Assembly (NCBI GenBank): GCA_000242235.1
Contig: JH590864.1
Coordinates: forward strand, 1 to 64,000
Source of the DNA: Stomatobaculum longum
GTDB lineage: Bacteria > Bacillota > Clostridia > Lachnospirales > Lachnospiraceae
DNA: 64,000 bases
Reading direction: 5' to 3'
Shown here: piece after piece, positions 11,792 through 21,043 of the stretch
Numbering within the stretch: position 1 is the first letter of the stretch
Layout: each line of letters starts with the position of its first letter
Translations under genes and position numbers: made by a program
The notes under the pieces: model-generated
The model's database searches: none
The model's input: the letters and a program-made list of their open reading frames with translations, nothing else
What the model was told of the DNA's origin: nothing

Positions 11792-12016
11792 ATGAAACGG
11801 CGAGGCAGAGGCTTCGTGTTGGCCCTGACAATCGGATTTTTCAGCTGTTGGATGGCTGCCTGCGGAAGTCTTGGTGGGAAAACGAAAGCGCAGCCCTCCG
11901 CCGAAGAAGAAATCGGCAGCGAGGCGCCGGGCACCGCCTGCCGTTTTCGAGATTTCACGGCGGAACCGGTTCAAGTCGGTTGCGAACCCGGGGCAACAGA
12001 GGAGGAGACAAGGTGA
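11792..12016 (+). CDS. Small predicted lipoprotein, function unknown
   Basis: This short protein of 74 residues has a lipoprotein signal: basic MKRRGRG, a hydrophobic stretch, then lipobox MAAC. The remaining 45 residues are polar and low in recognisable structure. The ATG at 11792 is preferred over 11786 because GGGGGAGG then has normal spacing. Its TGA overlaps the GTG start of the next lipoprotein, so the two are coupled. I recognise no family. Either a genuine small surface protein or a remnant of a larger one is possible. Confidence 0.6.
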   Translation: MKRRGRGFVLALTIGFFSCWMAACGSLGGKTKAQPSAEEEIGSEAPGTACRFRDFTAEPVQVGCEPGATEEETR

Positions 12017-12732
12017 AAGGCAGTAAACGGAGCGCGGTTTGCGGCGCGGTGATCATCGGAATGATAAGCGTGAGTCTGCTCACCGGCTGCGGGCATAAAA
12101 AGAACACTGCGGCACAGACATCCGCCGAGGCGCTGACCATTCAGGCGGAGAGCAGCATTCCGGACATTAAGGCAGAGGCCGCTGAGGCGGCAGAGAGCGA
12201 GGCTGCCGCAAAGACGGTGACTGTCGACCTGAAAGTCGAAAAACACAAGCAGGAGGGCAGGCATATGGTGCGCGCCGGTGCGCAGACCATCTCGGTGCCG
12301 ACCTCGTTTGAGGGCCTGCAGAAAGAGGGCGCGGTATTCAGCGGTGAGAATGAAATCGTGAAGGCCGGGGCAACCGGGAGTTGCCGCGTGCAGTATCGGG
12401 GCTCCTTCGGACACATTCGGGTCAATGTGCGGAACAATCAGGACGAGGATTTACCGGTCAAGGACTGCACGATTAAGGGCATCGAGATCGGCAGTTCCGA
12501 TCCGGATCCGGATCTCACCCTCTACGGGATTCCGATGGGAGCAACGAGACAGCAGGTTGCGGATGTCTACGGAGAGCCTTTTTCGAAGACCTTTGACAAC
12601 GAGAAGCATATGTCCAATATGGTATATCAGTTCGGCGAGGACATTTACTCGAACCAGGTCGTGATGATTCTGTTTCAAAACGGCAGAGCGGTCGCCGCAA
12701 GTTACGACGACTTTTCGCTCTCGGAGCGCTGA
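12013..12732 (+). CDS. Predicted lipoprotein with a C-terminal SmpA/BamE-like segment
   Basis: This 239-residue exported protein has lipobox LTGC after MKGSKRSAVCGAVIIGMISV. The start is GTG at 12013 within GTGA, overlapping the upstream stop, and is preceded by GGAGGAG. A low-complexity Ala/Glu region follows the anchor. The last third contains 'YGIPMGATRQQVADVYGEPF', which resembles the 'G.t..qV....G.P' pattern of small lipoproteins related to SmpA/OmlA; this is inference from pattern only. Co-transcription with the preceding lipoprotein suggests a shared envelope role. It ends at a strong terminator. Confidence 0.7.
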   Translation: MKGSKRSAVCGAVIIGMISVSLLTGCGHKKNTAAQTSAEALTIQAESSIPDIKAEAAEAAESEAAAKTVTVDLKVEKHKQEGRHMVRAGAQTISVPTSFEGLQKEGAVFSGENEIVKAGATGSCRVQYRGSFGHIRVNVRNNQDEDLPVKDCTIKGIEIGSSDPDPDLTLYGIPMGATRQQVADVYGEPFSKTFDNEKHMSNMVYQFGEDIYSNQVVMILFQNGRAVAASYDDFSLSER

Positions 12733-12748
12733 TTGCATCCGGACAGAA

Positions 12749-12792
12749 AAATCCCCGGCAGTATCGTTTGGATACTGCCGGGGATTTTTTTA
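12749..12792 (+). terminator. Bidirectional terminator between the lipoprotein and MATE genes
   Basis: A 17-bp perfect stem (AAATCCCCGGCAGTATC with its complement) and a 5-base loop are flanked by A and T runs. It serves the plus-strand lipoprotein gene and the minus-strand MATE gene, whose stop lies at 12790. Confidence 0.92.
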
Positions 12793-14178
12793 AACCGCGG
12801 TGCTCTTTTCGTTTTGCTTCACCAGATTTTTCGGATGATAGCGATGTCTGGTCAGGAAGAGGTAGAGGCTCAGCGCGACGGAGGTCGTGATCCAGCTGAT
12901 CGGGTAAGCCGTCATCAGGGTCAGAATATCGCGGTGCAGCGGCACGGCGAGGAAAATCCAGAACAGGCGGAGCACACAGACGCCGATCATGGTCATAATC
13001 ATGGGCATCCAGCTGTTGCCCATGCCGCGCAGAGTGCCGGAACAGAGCTCAATCGGAATGTAGGTGATAAAGAAAGGCACCACATAGTGAATCAGGCGCC
13101 GGCAAATCGCGAGGACAGCGGGATCTTTCGTGAAGAAGTGCAGGAAATCCATGCCGAAGAACCAGATGACGGCCGAGAGAAAGAGGGTCGCGAATGCGGA
13201 GAGCGCGAAGGAGACGCGGAAGCCCTGAAAGGCGCGTTTTACCTGTCCTGCGCCGTAGTTTTGTCCCACGAAGGTCGTAATCGCAATGCCGAAGGCATTG
13301 ATAACCATCCAGAACAGCACATCCATCTTGCCGTAGGCTGTGACGGCGGCAATGGTGTTGGTGCCGAAGCTGTTGACGGTCGCCTGCACAATGATATTCG
13401 AAATGGTATACATGGTGCTCTGCAGACCGGCCGGGAGACCGACATAAATCATTTTTTTGAGCCAGCCGAAGTCCATGCGGAGTTCCCGCGGGTTGAGACG
13501 CACTTCGCTGTCCGTGTGGAGCAGGACATAGAGAACCATAATCGCAGAAGCCGCCTGTGAGAGTATGGTTGCGAGTGCAGCGCCCGCGACGCCCATGTGG
13601 AGAGAGACCACGAAGACCAGGTCGAGCACAATGTTGCTGAGACAGCTTAGAATCAGGAAGTAGAGCGGGCGTCTGGAGTCGCCGATCGCTCTGAGCACGG
13701 CCGCCCCCATGTTGTAAAAGAGATTCGGAATCATGCCGAGGAAGTAGATGCGGAGATAGGCGGAGGCCTCCGGCATGATTTCATCCGGCAGAGACATTGC
13801 ACGGAGCGAGAATCTGGTCAGCGCGAGGCCGAGCACCATGATCACGACGCCGGAAACCAGCGAAAAGGCCAGAGCCGTGTGGACACTCTTTGAGACCGCG
13901 TTCCGGTCGCGCGCGCCGTAGTACTGTGAGATGATGACGCCGCAGCCCGAGGAGAGGCCGATGAAGAAGCCGACAAACAGGTTCACGAGCTGGCCGGTCG
14001 CACCGCCGACCGCGGCGAGGGCGGTATTGGTGCCGACAAAACTGCCGACAATCACGGTATCTACGGTGTTGTAGAGCTGTTGGAAAAAGGTACCGAGCAG
14101 AATCGGAAAGAAAAACAGTAAAAGTTGTCCGGTGATGGGGCCCGTCGTGATTGACGGCGCCTGTGTCTTGGCTTTCAT
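12790..14178 (-). CDS. MATE-family multidrug/metabolite exporter
   Basis: This is a 462-residue polytopic membrane protein of about twelve helices arranged as two MatE repeats. The first repeat begins 'GPITGQLLLFFFPILLGTFFQQLYNTVDTVIVG', the classic MATE opening (long motif at residues about 10-45). The start at 14178 (MKAKTQ) was chosen over an upstream one because AGAGGAG precedes it at normal spacing. The family exports cationic drugs or metabolites using Na+ or H+ gradients; the substrate is not inferable. It is divergent from ftsH and has no operon partner. Confidence 0.92.
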   Translation of the reverse strand: MKAKTQAPSITTGPITGQLLLFFFPILLGTFFQQLYNTVDTVIVGSFVGTNTALAAVGGATGQLVNLFVGFFIGLSSGCGVIISQYYGARDRNAVSKSVHTALAFSLVSGVVIMVLGLALTRFSLRAMSLPDEIMPEASAYLRIYFLGMIPNLFYNMGAAVLRAIGDSRRPLYFLILSCLSNIVLDLVFVVSLHMGVAGAALATILSQAASAIMVLYVLLHTDSEVRLNPRELRMDFGWLKKMIYVGLPAGLQSTMYTISNIIVQATVNSFGTNTIAAVTAYGKMDVLFWMVINAFGIAITTFVGQNYGAGQVKRAFQGFRVSFALSAFATLFLSAVIWFFGMDFLHFFTKDPAVLAICRRLIHYVVPFFITYIPIELCSGTLRGMGNSWMPMIMTMIGVCVLRLFWIFLAVPLHRDILTLMTAYPISWITTSVALSLYLFLTRHRYHPKNLVKQNEKSTAV

Positions 14179-14266
14179 GGAGCGCTCCTCTGAAAAAAGA
14201 ATAGGTCTAAAAAGCATAGCACAGGCGGTTGACAATGAAAAGATTCCCCACGAAAAAGAAAAGAAG

Positions 14267-14275
14267 TGCTATACT
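14267..14275 (+). promoter_or_regulatory. Probable extended -10 promoter of ftsH
   Basis: TGC followed by TATACT (14270-14275) forms an extended -10 with no good -35 at the right distance. It lies about 90 bases before the ftsH start, leaving a long 5' leader. A TTGACA at 14229 is too far upstream to pair with it. Confidence 0.5.
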
Positions 14276-14366
14276 AAGTAGCACAGATATTATGAGAAAA
14301 CAGGATTATCTCAGCCGGGAGGACGGGGAATCCGTTCGATGTTGAAGGAGAAAAGAATACGAGTTT

Positions 14367-16652
14367 ATGAGCAAACGAAAGAGGGATGAAGGGGGGCTCT
14401 ATCGGCGCCTGCGAGATTTGATTCTCGGCGGCGACGATGCGGACACGGAAGATTTTGCGTTGCCGGAAGAGCTCCAGCAGAAATACAGAAAAATTTGTGA
14501 GGAGCTGAAGGCTTGTCCGCCGGAGGAACGGGAGAGCAAACGAAAAGAATTAGAGGCTAAGTATCACATTGAAATTTCCTTTGATCCGGAAACAGACGAG
14601 TACTCCTTTCGGGAGGAGCCGCTGACCGGCAGCCTGAAAAATCGGATGCAATCACTGGGCGGACATGTGTCCGAAAGTCTGATTCCGCGCTGGATGCGCG
14701 GTGACGACGGAGAAGAGGAGGACGACGAGGAGTACGAGAATCCGGAGGGAGGCGATCCGGGCGATGACGACGGCAATCGCGGCGGGCGCGGTTTCGGCAG
14801 TCTGTTGTTCCCGTTGCTCATGCTGCTTGCGGTTGTCATGCTGTTTTTCAATTTACTGTTGCCCCTCGGCGGCAAGCGAAACAGCGCGCAGGTCAAAGAG
14901 GTCTCGTACACGGAGTTCTTGCGCCGCATCGATGAAAAGTCGATTGTCTCGGCGAAAATCGGCAATTCGGTGATTCGCTTTGACGTGAAACCGGAGGGCA
15001 AGAAATACACCTTGCACTATGTGACAACGCGCATGGACAGCGACCGGGACCTGCCCGAGAAGCTCTATCAGGCAGGCGCGGTCGTGACGCGGGAGCGCTT
15101 TGATATCGGCGGTCTGTTGCTCTCGGGCGCGGCGCTCTTTTTGCCGGTCATTCTGATTTTTGTCGCGATGAACTTCCTGATTCGGCGCATGGGTGTCGGC
15201 GGGGGCGGCGGCGGTTTCATGGGCGGTGTCACCAAGAGCAATGCGAAGATCTATGTGCAGAAGGAAACCGGCGTTACCTTTGCCGATGTCGCCGGTGAGG
15301 ACGAGGCAAAGGAGAGTCTGACCGAGATTGTCGACTTCTTGCATAACCCCGAGCGTTTCCGGGAAATTGGTGCAAAATTGCCGAAGGGGGCGCTCCTCGT
15401 GGGACCGCCCGGAACCGGAAAAACGCTGCTCGCGAAGGCTGTCGCAGGTGAGGCCAATGTGCCTTTCTTCTCGCTCTCGGGTTCCGACTTTGTCGAGATG
15501 TATGTCGGCGTCGGCGCGTCCCGTGTGCGAGACCTCTTCCGCCAGGCGCAGGAGGCTGCACCCTGCATCATCTTCATCGATGAGATCGATGCGATCGGAA
15601 AGAGCCGCGATTCGCGCTACGGCGGCGGCAACGACGAGCGGGAGCAGACCCTGAACCAGTTGCTCTCGGAGATGGACGGATTTGACTCCTCGAAGGGGCT
15701 CCTCGTGCTTGGCGCAACCAACCGTCCGGAGATTCTGGATCCCGCACTCCTGCGCCCGGGGCGCTTTGACCGCCGCGTCATTGTGGAGCGGCCGGACTTA
15801 AAGGGCAGAATCGAAATTCTGAAGGTGCATGCAAAGGATGTCATGCTCGATGACACCGTGGACTTTGATGCCATCGGTCTCGCGACGAGCGGGGCAGTCG
15901 GCTCGGAGCTCGCGAATATGGTCAACGAGGCTGCGATACTCGCGGTCAAGAACGGACGGAAGGCCGTGAGCCAGAAGGATCTCTTTGAGTCGGTCGAGGT
16001 GGTTCTGGTCGGCAAGGAGAAGAAAGACCGCGTGATGAACCAGAAGGAGAGACGCATTGTCTCGTATCACGAGGTCGGTCACGCGTTGATTTCCGCGCTC
16101 CAGAAGAACGCGGAGCCTGTGCAGAAAATCACGATTGTGCCGCGCACCATGGGTGCGCTCGGCTATGTCATGTATGTGCCGGAGGAGGAGACCTATCTCA
16201 TGTCGAAGAAAGAGCTTGAGGAGCGGCTGGTCTCGACCCTCGGCGGCAGAGCGGCGGAGGAGCTGGTCTTCGGCGATGTCACGACCGGCGCGCAGAACGA
16301 CATTGAGCAGGCAACCAACATCGCAAAGTCGATGGTCACGATGTACGGCATGAGCGAGAGCTTCGGTCTCATGGGTTTGGCGCGCGTGGAGAATCAGTAT
16401 CTCTCCGGAAGAACCGTGATGGACTGCTCGGATCAGACCGCCGCACAGGTGGACAAGGAAGTGGAGCGCATTCTGAAAGAGGCTTATCAGACAGCCCTGC
16501 AGCTGCTTCGCGAAAACCGCATGGTGCTGGATCAGATTGCGGACTTCCTGATTAACCGCGAGACCATCACCGGCAAGGAGTTCATGCGGATTCTCCGGAA
16601 GGTGAAGAACCTGCCGACGCCGCTCTCCGAGCAGGAGCCCATCCTGATCTGA
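14367..16652 (+). CDS. ftsH: ATP-dependent zinc metalloprotease FtsH
   Basis: This membrane AAA+ protease has 761 residues, about 100 longer than usual. Residues 1-145 are a charged, very acidic cytoplasmic extension (for example [10 protein letters not shown] at about 115-124) before transmembrane helix 1 (145-167). An extracytoplasmic domain follows, then helix 2 (about 248-272). The AAA domain has Walker A GPPGTGKT (346-353), Walker [11 protein letters not shown] (401-410) and the second region of homology with [10 protein letters not shown]. The zinc site is HEVGH at 568-572. The ATG follows AAGGAG by about 16 bases, which is unusually far. It degrades misfolded membrane proteins and regulators. 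Confidence 0.95.
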   Translation: MSKRKRDEGGLYRRLRDLILGGDDADTEDFALPEELQQKYRKICEELKACPPEERESKRKELEAKYHIEISFDPETDEYSFREEPLTGSLKNRMQSLGGHVSESLIPRWMRGDDGEEEDDEEYENPEGGDPGDDDGNRGGRGFGSLLFPLLMLLAVVMLFFNLLLPLGGKRNSAQVKEVSYTEFLRRIDEKSIVSAKIGNSVIRFDVKPEGKKYTLHYVTTRMDSDRDLPEKLYQAGAVVTRERFDIGGLLLSGAALFLPVILIFVAMNFLIRRMGVGGGGGGFMGGVTKSNAKIYVQKETGVTFADVAGEDEAKESLTEIVDFLHNPERFREIGAKLPKGALLVGPPGTGKTLLAKAVAGEANVPFFSLSGSDFVEMYVGVGASRVRDLFRQAQEAAPCIIFIDEIDAIGKSRDSRYGGGNDEREQTLNQLLSEMDGFDSSKGLLVLGATNRPEILDPALLRPGRFDRRVIVERPDLKGRIEILKVHAKDVMLDDTVDFDAIGLATSGAVGSELANMVNEAAILAVKNGRKAVSQKDLFESVEVVLVGKEKKDRVMNQKERRIVSYHEVGHALISALQKNAEPVQKITIVPRTMGALGYVMYVPEEETYLMSKKELEERLVSTLGGRAAEELVFGDVTTGAQNDIEQATNIAKSMVTMYGMSESFGLMGLARVENQYLSGRTVMDCSDQTAAQVDKEVERILKEAYQTALQLLRENRMVLDQIADFLINRETITGKEFMRILRKVKNLPTPLSEQEPILI

Positions 16653-17010
16653 GGCGGATTACAAAAATGAAAAAGTCCGGCCGGGGTTTTAAAACGGGCT
16701 AAGCGGACAAAAAGAGTCGGCAAAAATTCAGAAGGCGGACAAACTTCTCTGCCGTCATGAAGCAGCCGAGCTGTCTTTCTTGCGCAGAGCCCTGTATGCA
16801 CTACGGAAAGAATCGCTTCGCATCCCGGTAATAGCGCTGTAAGGTCTGTACGATGATGATTACCCCCGGGTTTGCCACCGCGACATAAGAGCCGCAAGAC
16901 TCTCGCAGAAAGAAGCGGACAGTTCACTGTTATAGTTATAGTTCGGCCTGCTTGCGGATAAAAGCAAGGGGACACCCGTCGGGTGTCCCCTTTTGTATGA
17001 GAAGAACTTC
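16653..17010. other. Intergenic region with no gene recognised
   Basis: No convincing ORF, RNA or repeat family was found here. The octamer AGCGGACA or a near-match recurs three times, without clear meaning. The right edge is a terminator. Confidence 0.5.
16966..16995 (-). terminator. Terminator of the DUF1846 gene (bidirectional)
   Basis: The stem AAGGGGACACCC and its complement enclose a 3-base loop, with A and T tracts outside. It lies just past the minus-strand stop at 17011. Confidence 0.85.
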
Positions 17011-18483
17011 TCAGTGATAGATTTTCTTGTTCTCGTAGCGCGGCTCGCTCGTAAGTTGGAGGCCGAGCTTATTCAGAATGCGGATATCCACCTCGGAGAG
17101 CATGACAGAGGTGTGCACCTGGCAACCGCGGAGCTTTTTCAACTGTTCCAGCGCCTTGGCGGCATTCGGGTCGCTCGCGGCGTTCATCGAGAGCGCAATC
17201 AGAATCTCGTCGGTGTGGAGGCGCGGATTCTTGGAGCCGAGATAGTTAATCTTCAGCGCCTGTACGGGCTCAATGACAGTCGGGGAAATCAGTTTGATTT
17301 CGTCCGGAATGTCGCCGAGCGTCTTGACGGCATTTAAGAGTACGGCTGCGCTTGCGCCGAGCAGTTCGGAGGTTTTGCCGGTCACGATGCGGCCGTCCGG
17401 CAACTCGATCGCAGCGGCCGGTGCGCCGGTCACTTCCGCCTTGAGGAGCGCTGCGTGCACCACCGGACGGTTTGCCGTGGTCACGCCGGCCTGCTTCATC
17501 AGGAACTCAATCTTTGTGACCTCGGACTTTCGGGATTCGCCCTTCACGAGGCGGTCCATGGTGGTGTACCAGCGGCGGATAATCTCTTGGCGTCCCGCCT
17601 CGCGACACACCCCATCGTCGACGATGCAGTTGCCTGCCATATTAACGCCCATGTCGGTCGGAGACTTGTAGGGGCAGCTGCCGTAGATGCCCTCGAACAT
17701 GGCAGAGAGCACAGGGAAAATCTCCACGTCGCGGTTATAGTTGACGGTCGTCTTACCGTAGGCTTCGAGGTGGAAGGGGTCAATCATATTGACATCGTTT
17801 AAGTCAGCGGTCGCAGCCTCGTAAGCGAGATTCACAGGGTGATTTAAGGGAAGGTTCCAAATCGGGAAGGTCTCGAACTTCGCGTAGCCGGCCTTCACGC
17901 CGCGGCGGTTTTCGTGGTAGAGCTGGGAGAGACAGGTTGCCATTTTGCCGCTGCCCGGTCCCGGTGCGGTCACAATGACGAGGGGTCTCGTGGTCTCGAT
18001 GTACTCGTTCTTGCCGTAGCCATCCTCACTCACAATGAGCGGCACATTTGCGGGATAGCCGTCAATCGAGTAGTGGCGATAGACCTTGATGCCCATGGCC
18101 TCGAGCTTGCTCTTAAACTGGTCGGCCGCATTGGTGTAGCGGGTGATGACGACGGAGCCGACATAGAGACCGGCGTCGCGAAAAGCCTGAATCAGACGCA
18201 GCACATCGACATCGTAGGTGATGCCGAGATCGCCGCGAATTTTATTCTTCTCGATATCCGCAGCGGAGATCGCAATGACAATCTCAGCCTGATCGGCCAG
18301 CTGCAGCAACATGCGGAGCTTGCTGTCCGGCTGAAAACCCGGGAGCACGCGGGATGCGTGGTAGTCGTCGAAGAGCTTGCCGCCGAATTCGAGGTAAAGC
18401 TTGTCGCCGAACTTGGAGATGCGCTCGCGGATGTGCTCAGACTGCATGCGGAGGTATTTATCGTTGTCAAACCCAATTTTCAT
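17011..18483 (-). CDS. DUF1846 family protein
   Basis: This 490-residue protein matches the conserved DUF1846 family from start (MKIGFDNDKYLRMQSEHIRE) to end. The family is common in Firmicutes and its function is not established. A P-loop-like segment 'VTAPGPGSGKMATCLSQLYH' lies near the middle, suggesting nucleotide binding. The ATG at 18483 was chosen because AAAGGAGTGGAT precedes it; a much longer reading frame upstream is not supported. It has its own promoter and terminator and is divergent from the DUF1653-like gene. Confidence 0.88.
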   Translation of the reverse strand: MKIGFDNDKYLRMQSEHIRERISKFGDKLYLEFGGKLFDDYHASRVLPGFQPDSKLRMLLQLADQAEIVIAISAADIEKNKIRGDLGITYDVDVLRLIQAFRDAGLYVGSVVITRYTNAADQFKSKLEAMGIKVYRHYSIDGYPANVPLIVSEDGYGKNEYIETTRPLVIVTAPGPGSGKMATCLSQLYHENRRGVKAGYAKFETFPIWNLPLNHPVNLAYEAATADLNDVNMIDPFHLEAYGKTTVNYNRDVEIFPVLSAMFEGIYGSCPYKSPTDMGVNMAGNCIVDDGVCREAGRQEIIRRWYTTMDRLVKGESRKSEVTKIEFLMKQAGVTTANRPVVHAALLKAEVTGAPAAAIELPDGRIVTGKTSELLGASAAVLLNAVKTLGDIPDEIKLISPTVIEPVQALKINYLGSKNPRLHTDEILIALSMNAASDPNAAKALEQLKKLRGCQVHTSVMLSEVDIRILNKLGLQLTSEPRYENKKIYH

Positions 18484-18544
18484 ATCCACTCCTTTGCGCC
18501 GAATTCCGCCCGACCCTGTGCCGGGTGCATTTGACACGCACGAG

Positions 18545-18578
18545 ATTGTATCATAGCTTTGCAAAAATGTGGTATACT
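18545..18578. promoter_or_regulatory. Divergent promoter region, DUF1846 / DUF1653-like
   Basis: On the minus strand TGA-TACAAT (18553-18545) is an extended -10 for the DUF1846 gene. On the plus strand TATACT (18573-18578) lies only seven bases before the ATG at 18586, with no good -35. The two elements face away from each other within about 35 bp. Confidence 0.5.
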
Positions 18579-18585
18579 TTTTGCC

Positions 18586-19164
18586 ATGAATAAAAAAGAG
18601 AGCCCGTTGCCGGGGGCCTTTTACCGGCAGGAAGAGGGAAGTCTGTACCAGGTGCGCTGCGTCGCGGACGATGCCGCAGGCGGCGAGGCGCTTGTGATTT
18701 GCCAGAAATTGTCCGCTGATTTCGGCCTCCTGGCTTACCGCCTGTCGCAGTTTGCGACGCGGTTTTCGGAGGTGACGTTGCCGGAGGAAAAAGAGGCAGC
18801 GGCGCCGGAGGCGACTGCGTGCACGGGCGACACGCCCGGGGGCATTTCTGAAGAACAAAAGCAGTCTGCGGAACAGGAACAGGAGAGCGAAGCGAAGACG
18901 GAAACGCGGCACTCCATCCCGGAGCCCGCGCCGGAAGAGCGGGACCGTCGCTTTCTGCATTTTCTCGAGCTTCAGAGTCCGCGGGAGCGCAGAATCTACC
19001 TCGAGGAAGAGCGCGACAATCTGACCGAGCGGGACATTCTGCGGATTGCGACAACGCTCGAAATTGAGGACAGCGGCGAGCCCGAGGACCAGCTCCGGAA
19101 TGCATTTGCGGCACTCCGCGTGCAGGAGCGCTACGAGAAGGAGCGCGGCGACCGCCATGTTTGA
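18586..19164 (+). CDS. DUF1653-like protein of unknown function
   Basis: This is a 192-residue cytoplasmic protein. Residues about 8-55 (PGAFYRQEEGSLYQVRCVAD onward) match the DUF1653 pattern, a small beta-rich domain with no assigned function. The middle is Glu/Ala rich and the C-terminal 70 residues are charged and helical. No Shine-Dalgarno precedes the ATG at 18586 and a TATACT box is only seven bases upstream, so the mRNA may be leaderless. The gene overlaps uvrC by eight bases. Confidence 0.7.
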   Translation: MNKKESPLPGAFYRQEEGSLYQVRCVADDAAGGEALVICQKLSADFGLLAYRLSQFATRFSEVTLPEEKEAAAPEATACTGDTPGGISEEQKQSAEQEQESEAKTETRHSIPEPAPEERDRRFLHFLELQSPRERRIYLEEERDNLTERDILRIATTLEIEDSGEPEDQLRNAFAALRVQERYEKERGDRHV

Positions 19165-21043
19165 TATTGAGGAGGAACTGAAAAAACTGCCGCGGAGCCC
19201 GGGCGTCTACATCATGCATGACAAACGGGACGAGATTATCTATGTGGGCAAGGCGATTTCACTCCGAAACCGCGTGCGGCAGTATTTCCAGTCCTCGCGG
19301 GGCAAGAGTCCTAAAATCATGCAGATGGTGAGCCGCATAGCCCGCTTCGAGTACATTGTGACGGACTCGGAGCTCGAGGCGCTGGTGCTCGAGAATAACT
19401 TAATCAAGGAGAATCGCCCGCGGTACAACACGATGCTCCGGGACGACAAGACCTATCCTTATATCAAGGTGACGGTCCGGGAGCCGTTTCCGCGCATCTT
19501 CATGACGCGGCAGATGAAGAAAGACAAGGCGAAATACTTCGGTCCGTTCAGTTCTTCGCAGGCGGTGCGAAAGACGCTGGACTTTATGTACCGCGCATTT
19601 CAGCTTAGGGATTGCAAGCGCGTGTTGCCGCGGGACATTGGCAAAGAGAGACCCTGCCTCAACTACCACATCCACCAGTGCGGCGCGCCGTGTGCCGGTT
19701 ATATGGGAGAGAAGGCCTACCGCGCGAATGTGGACGCCGCGCTCGACTTTCTGAACGGAAAGTTCGAGCCGACGGTCAGAAAGCTGAAAGATGAGATGGA
19801 GGATGCGGCGACGCGCATGGAATTTGAGCGCGCGGGTGAGCTCCGGGATCTGCTCCGCAGCATCGAGCACATTGAGCAGCGGCAAAAGGTGACTTCGGAG
19901 GGCATGGAGGACAGAGACATCATCGCGCTCGGCAGAGATGAGCGGGAAGCTGTGGTGCAGGTCTTCTTTGTCCGCGAGGGCAGAATTGTGGGACGCGAGC
20001 ACCACTATCTCCACATTGCAATGGAGGATGAGAACCGGGAACTGCTCGAGAGCTTCGTGAAACAGTTCTACGCCGGGACGCCCTTCATCCCGCAGGAAAT
20101 CTGGCTCCAGGAGGAACTCACGGACAGCGCCCTCCTCACCGACTGGCTCTCCGCGAAGCGCGGCGCGCGCGTCCGGCTCGTGGTGCCGAAGAAGGGGGAG
20201 AAGGAAAAGCTCATGGAGCTCGCGGCGCGAAACGCCGACATGGTTCTCGAAAAGGACAGACAGCGGCTTCAGATGGACGAGGCGCGCAGCAAGGGCGCCG
20301 TGCACGAGCTCGAAGAACTGACGGGACTTCGGAACCTGCACCGCATGGAAGCCTATGATATTTCCAACATCAGCGGAACGCTTTCGGTCGGCTCCATGGT
20401 TGTCTACGAGGACGGCAAGCCGAAAAAGAGCGACTACCGGAAGTTCCGCATTCAGACCGTCATCGGGCCGAACGACTACGCGTCGCTCCGCGAGGTCTTG
20501 ACGCGCCGCTTTCAGCGGAGTCTCGCGGCCGAGGACGGCAATTTTGTGAAGCTGCCGGATCTGATTTTAATGGACGGCGGCAGGGGGCAGGTCAACATCG
20601 CCCTCGAAGTGTTACAGTGTTTCAATCTGCAAATTCCGGTTTGCGGCATGGTCAAGGATGACTGGCACAGGACGCGCGGGCTCTGGTACCGGGGAGCGGA
20701 GCTGCCGATTTCCGAGCGGAGCGAGGGCTTTAAACTCGTGACCCGGATTCAGGATGAGGCGCACCGCTTTGCGATTGAGTACCACAGAAGTCTTCGCTCG
20801 AAGGCGGAGGTACACTCGGTGCTCGACGATATTCCGGGCATCGGTGCGGTGCGGCGAAAGACCCTGCTCCGGCAGTACGGCGGCGTCGAAGGGGTCCGCG
20901 CCGCGAGCGTAGAGGAACTCAGCACCCTGCCCAGTTTCAATCTCCGCGTGGCGGAGGAAGTCTATCGGTATTTTCATCGGGAAAGGAGTCAGGAAGATGT
21001 ACGGCGTGACAGTGACGGAACTGATTCAGAGAAACCACTTTAA
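19157..21043 (+). CDS. uvrC: Excinuclease ABC subunit C
   Basis: This 628-residue nucleotide-excision-repair nuclease incises on both sides of lesions together with UvrB. The N-terminal GIY-YIG nuclease reads 'GVYIMHDKRDEIIYVGKA'. A UVR helical hairpin for UvrB contact is at about 205-240. The C-terminal RNase H-like half has 'MEAYDISNISGTLSVGSMVV' and 'LPDLILMDGGRGQVN', and a helix-hairpin-helix pair ends the protein ('DDIPGIGAVRRKTLLRQYGG'). The ATG overlaps the preceding gene by eight bases. The last 47 bases overlap hprK in another frame. Confidence 0.95.
   Translation: MFDIEEELKKLPRSPGVYIMHDKRDEIIYVGKAISLRNRVRQYFQSSRGKSPKIMQMVSRIARFEYIVTDSELEALVLENNLIKENRPRYNTMLRDDKTYPYIKVTVREPFPRIFMTRQMKKDKAKYFGPFSSSQAVRKTLDFMYRAFQLRDCKRVLPRDIGKERPCLNYHIHQCGAPCAGYMGEKAYRANVDAALDFLNGKFEPTVRKLKDEMEDAATRMEFERAGELRDLLRSIEHIEQRQKVTSEGMEDRDIIALGRDEREAVVQVFFVREGRIVGREHHYLHIAMEDENRELLESFVKQFYAGTPFIPQEIWLQEELTDSALLTDWLSAKRGARVRLVVPKKGEKEKLMELAARNADMVLEKDRQRLQMDEARSKGAVHELEELTGLRNLHRMEAYDISNISGTLSVGSMVVYEDGKPKKSDYRKFRIQTVIGPNDYASLREVLTRRFQRSLAAEDGNFVKLPDLILMDGGRGQVNIALEVLQCFNLQIPVCGMVKDDWHRTRGLWYRGAELPISERSEGFKLVTRIQDEAHRFAIEYHRSLRSKAEVHSVLDDIPGIGAVRRKTLLRQYGGVEGVRAASVEELSTLPSFNLRVAEEVYRYFHRERSQEDVRRDSDGTDSEKPL

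Noticed and set aside
16653-16965. Repeated AGCGGACA words in the gap after ftsH
   Set aside because: Irregular spacing and imperfect copies; no supporting structure or gene context.
17011-19158. A 715-codon minus-strand frame covering the DUF1846 gene and the region upstream
   Set aside because: Only the part from 18483 matches the family and has a ribosome site; the upstream extension is antisense to the DUF1653-like gene.
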